Positions 61,749 through 64,000 of a DNA stretch of 64,000 nt are shown here, in pieces. A program made the position numbers and the translations under genes. Source of the stretch: Burkholderiales bacterium (lineage in GTDB: Bacteria > Pseudomonadota > Gammaproteobacteria > Burkholderiales > Usitatibacteraceae); the NCBI GenBank assembly GCA_019634955.1, contig JAHCAK010000010.1, forward strand, positions 1 to 64,000. Reading direction: 5' to 3'. Each line of letters opens with the position of its first letter. Position 1 is the first letter of the stretch. Below the pieces are notes generated by a model, which was not told the origin of the DNA, did no database searches, and saw only the letters and a program-made list of their open reading frames with translations.

Positions 61749-62279
61749 ATGATCGCCGCCATGACCGCCCGCCTCCTCCTGCCGCTCCTCCTGGCCCTGC
61801 TGTCGCTCGCCGGCGACGCGCTCGCCCAGGAGCCGGCCTCGACGAACCGGGCGACGGACCTGAAGGAGCGCCCGGCGATGGACGCGCGGACGCTCGCCCC
61901 CCTGCCGGCGGAGGCGCCGGTGAAGGTTCTCGCGCGCCAGGGCGGCTGGACGCAGGTCGAGGCCGGCGCCCAGCGCGGCTGGGTGCGCGCCTTCCACCTC
62001 AAGTTCCAGTCCACCGTCGAGACCTCGTCCGGCGGGGGCGTCGGCAGCGGCATCACCTCGATCTTCGGCTTCGGCAGCCGGGAGGCGCCCAAGACCTCCA
62101 AGGTCGCGACGCTCGGCATCCGCGGCCTCACGCCTGAGGACTTCAAGAACGCCTCGCCCGACCCGGCGGCGCTGCGCAAGATGCAGTCCTACCGCGCTGA
62201 CAAGGCCTCGGCCGAGCGCTTCGCCCGGGAGGCGAAGCTCGCGCCGGTCCGGGTGGCCTACGTGGGGAGCGGCTCGTGA
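61749..62279 (+). CDS. secreted SH3-like domain protein
   Basis: Exported protein of 176 aa. ATG at 61749 has GGAG at a suitable distance; the ATG at 61761 is an alternative and both give a signal peptide ending near DALAQ. The bacterial SH3-like part is KERPAMDARTLAPLPAEAPVKVL...GWTQVEAGAQRGWVRAFHL, residues about 35-90. The C-terminal half carries DFKNASPDPAALRKM. Such domains often bind the cell wall. The M48 peptidase gene overlaps it by 4 nt, which suggests a joint role. Confidence 0.83.
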   Translation: MIAAMTARLLLPLLLALLSLAGDALAQEPASTNRATDLKERPAMDARTLAPLPAEAPVKVLARQGGWTQVEAGAQRGWVRAFHLKFQSTVETSSGGGVGSGITSIFGFGSREAPKTSKVATLGIRGLTPEDFKNASPDPAALRKMQSYRADKASAERFAREAKLAPVRVAYVGSGS

Positions 62280-63148
62280 GGGCGCTTCTCGCCGCGCTCG
62301 CGCTCGGGCTCGCCGCGCCGGCGCACGCCCAGCTCGACTTCGGCCGCATCCTCGACCTCGGGAAGAAGGCCGTCGAGGTGGGGCAGAAGGTGCAGGAGGC
62401 CACCAAGGAGTACACGGTGGAGGAGGAGATCGCCCTCGGCGAGGGGATCACCACGGGCTTCCTCGGCGCCATCCGCCTTCACCCGGACGAGCGGCTGCAG
62501 CGCTACGTGAACCGCGTCGGGCGCTGGCTCGCGTCGCAGACCGAGCGCGCGGACCTGCCGTGGACCTTCGGCGTGATCGACACCGAGATCATCAACGCCT
62601 TCGCCATGCCCGGCGGCACGGTCGTCGTCTCGCACGGGCTCGTGAAGCGCCTCGGCAGCGAGTCGGAGCTTGCCGGCGTCCTCGCGCACGAGATCGCGCA
62701 CGTGCTGAAGAAGCACCAGCTCTCGGCCATCCAGTCGGACGCGGGCTGGAGCGCCGCGGCGACGGGCGCGAAGGCCGTCGCGGCCGACCAGATCGCGCGG
62801 CGCGGCGGCGGGGACGTGATGGGCATCAAGACCCAGCTGGCCAACGCGGGCGTGGATCTCGTGAAGGACGGGCTCTTCCTGCGCCCGCTGGACCGCAGCA
62901 TGGAATACGAGGCCGACCGGCTCGGCGTCGTGGTCGCCGCCCGCGGCGGCTACGATCCCTACGGCTTCGTGGCGGTGCTCACGATGCTCGCGCAGGTGAA
63001 GCCGGAGGAGACCGGCGTGTCGATCACCTTCTCCACCCATCCCTCGCCCGCCGACCGGCTGGCCGAGCTCGAGAAGGTCATGCCCGAGCTCGAGAAGTAC
63101 GCCGGCCAGCCGCAGGTCGAGGGGCGCTTCCGCCAGACCGTCAGGTAG
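62276..63148 (+). CDS. periplasmic M48 family metallopeptidase
   Basis: Zinc peptidase of the BepA/YfgC-LoiP type, 290 aa. GTG at 62276 overlaps the previous stop (GTGA). Signal peptide to about residue 19 (AHAQ). Catalytic HEIAH is at 138-142, with the third ligand region EYEADRLG at 211-218, then FSTHPSPADRLAEL. There is no TPR region, so it is closer to LoiP than to BepA. It probably handles misfolded outer-membrane or periplasmic proteins. Confidence 0.92.
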   Translation: MRALLAALALGLAAPAHAQLDFGRILDLGKKAVEVGQKVQEATKEYTVEEEIALGEGITTGFLGAIRLHPDERLQRYVNRVGRWLASQTERADLPWTFGVIDTEIINAFAMPGGTVVVSHGLVKRLGSESELAGVLAHEIAHVLKKHQLSAIQSDAGWSAAATGAKAVAADQIARRGGGDVMGIKTQLANAGVDLVKDGLFLRPLDRSMEYEADRLGVVVAARGGYDPYGFVAVLTMLAQVKPEETGVSITFSTHPSPADRLAELEKVMPELEKYAGQPQVEGRFRQTVR

Positions 63149-63191
63149 CGCCCCGGAACGAACGGGCCCGGTTCCTCTTTCGGACGAGTCC

Positions 63192-63229
63192 GGGGACGGC
63201 TCCCGGGACATGTCCCGGGAACCGTCCCC
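63192..63229. repeat. 38-bp palindrome between the M48 gene and the aminotransferase
   Basis: GGGGACGG (63192-63199) and CCGTCCCC (63222-63229) flank a perfect 18-bp palindrome, CCCGGGACA/TGTCCCGGG (63202-63219). Over the full 38 bp only one pair is mismatched. It looks like a REP-type element and may end transcription from both convergent genes, as it ends 1-2 nt before the aminotransferase stop. Confidence 0.6.
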
Positions 63230-63230
63230 C

Positions 63231-64000
63231 TCACTTGAGGTTGGCGACCTTCTTGCGCGCTTCCTGGGCGTGCATCTGCGCGTAGGCCTGGTGGGCGGCG
63301 GCTTCCGCCTCGCCCACGCGGATGGGCAGCCCCATGTCCTGCAGCACCGAGCCCAGCGCCGACAGGCACAGCATCACGTTCTCGGGCTTGCACGAGTAGC
63401 CCATGATGCCGACGCGCCAGATCTTGCCGGCGAGCGGCCCCAGGCCCGCGCCGATCTCGAGGTTGAACTCGTTGAGCAGCGTCTTCCTCACCTCGGCCTC
63501 GCGGTCGCGGATGGCCTCGGGGATGTGCACGGCGTTCATCTGCGGCAGCTGCGCGCCTTCCTTGACGAGGAACCTGAGCCCCATCGCCTCCAGGCCCGCC
63601 TTGAGCGCGACGTGGTTGCGGTGGTGGCGCGCCCAGCAGTTCTCCAGGCCCTCCTCCTTGATGAGCAGCAGCGCCTCGTGAAGGGCGTAGAGGCTGTTGG
63701 TGGGCGCCGTGTGGTGGTAGGTGCGCGTGGTGGCGCCCCAGTAGCCCAGCAGCAGGTTCATGTCCATGAACCAGCTGTGGATCTTGTCCTTGCGCGCCTT
63801 CACGTGCTCGACCACGCGGTCGTTGAACGACACGGGCGAGAGCCCCGGCGTGCACGACAGGCACTTCTGGCTGGCGGAGTAGATCGCGTCCACGTCCCAG
63901 TCGTCGACCATCACCGGGCAGCCTGCGAGCGAGGTCACGGCATCGACGATCGTGAGCGCGTCGTGCTTGTGCGCGACCGAGACGAGCGTCTTCGCGTCGG
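63231..64000 (-). CDS. class V aminotransferase, serine/alanine-glyoxylate type (partial)
   Basis: PLP enzyme of the serine-pyruvate / alanine-glyoxylate group; the 5' part is outside the window (about 256 codons seen). The PLP lysine lies in IYSASQKCL. The start region of the visible part, VDAMTSLAGCPVMVDDWDVDAIY, and TYHHTAPTNSLYALHEAL are typical. It would move amino groups to glyoxylate, giving glycine plus hydroxypyruvate or pyruvate. That agrees with a glyoxylate-to-glycerate route in which glycerate 2-kinase (23.2-24.5 kb) acts, but the two are not linked here. Confidence 0.93.
   Translation of the reverse strand, partial: DAKTLVSVAHKHDALTIVDAVTSLAGCPVMVDDWDVDAIYSASQKCLSCTPGLSPVSFNDRVVEHVKARKDKIHSWFMDMNLLLGYWGATTRTYHHTAPTNSLYALHEALLLIKEEGLENCWARHHRNHVALKAGLEAMGLRFLVKEGAQLPQMNAVHIPEAIRDREAEVRKTLLNEFNLEIGAGLGPLAGKIWRVGIMGYSCKPENVMLCLSALGSVLQDMGLPIRVGEAEAAAHQAYAQMHAQEARKKVANLK

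Overview
The window is a 64 kb stretch of a GC-rich chromosome, almost fully coding, with no insertion sequence, prophage, CRISPR array, tRNA or rRNA gene that I can see. Gene content, order and protein sequences point to a betaproteobacterium: rpoBC joined to the str, S10, spc and alpha ribosomal operons; uvrA/MFS/ssb; fmdB/DUF502/aspS/nudB/ybhP/clsB; hslV/hslU; dapF/DUF484/xerC; and tandem lpxL-type genes divergent from metK. I cannot name the genus. Stems, terminators and short REP-like palindromes sit in several of the few intergenic gaps.

Layout. 1-23,109 (+): end of rpoB, rpoC, then rpsL-rpsG-fusA-tuf, the S10 block (rpsJ to rpsQ), a 269-nt leader with a promoter, the spc block (rplN to rpmJ with secY and infA) and the alpha block (rpsM, rpsK, rpsD, rpoA, rplQ). 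23,176-27,290 (-): glycerate 2-kinase and uvrA. 27,403-30,015 (+): an MFS transporter, ssb and htpX, followed by a second MFS transporter. 31,252-37,496 (+): fmdB-like, DUF502, aspS, an isoaspartyl peptidase, nudB, a YbhP-like phosphatase and a ClsB-like cardiolipin synthase. 37,507-38,415 (-): argB.

38,572-40,494 (+) is a compact BufA-BufB-BufC cluster: a DUF2282 precursor with a signal peptide and four cysteines, a DUF692/MNIO enzyme and a DUF2063 partner. This is a bufferin-type copper-binding RiPP locus, separated from divergent argB by a strong palindrome. 40,491-53,520 (-) holds a lipoprotein; hslU, hslV and a STAS-like protein; a likely zinc-limitation block (DUF3299 protein, FtsX-type ABC permease, ABC ATPase, two COG0523 metallochaperone GTPases and a Fur/Zur-type regulator with its own promoter and dyad); xerC; DUF484; dapF; and two lipid A acyltransferase homologues, one lacking the usual acidic catalytic residue.

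53,605-60,447 carries methyl-cycle genes: metK, and ahcY-metF preceded by a clear SAH riboswitch. Between them lie a lipid-anchored cytochrome c, a MOT1-type molybdate transporter and an unrecognised secreted protein. The window ends with mgtE, an SH3-like secreted protein, an M48 peptidase, a 38-bp palindrome and the 3' part of a class V aminotransferase.

Most genes are in tightly packed units, many joined by 4-nt ATGA/GTGA/TTGA overlaps. Long open frames on the opposite strand of the ribosomal genes are composition artefacts and were not annotated.
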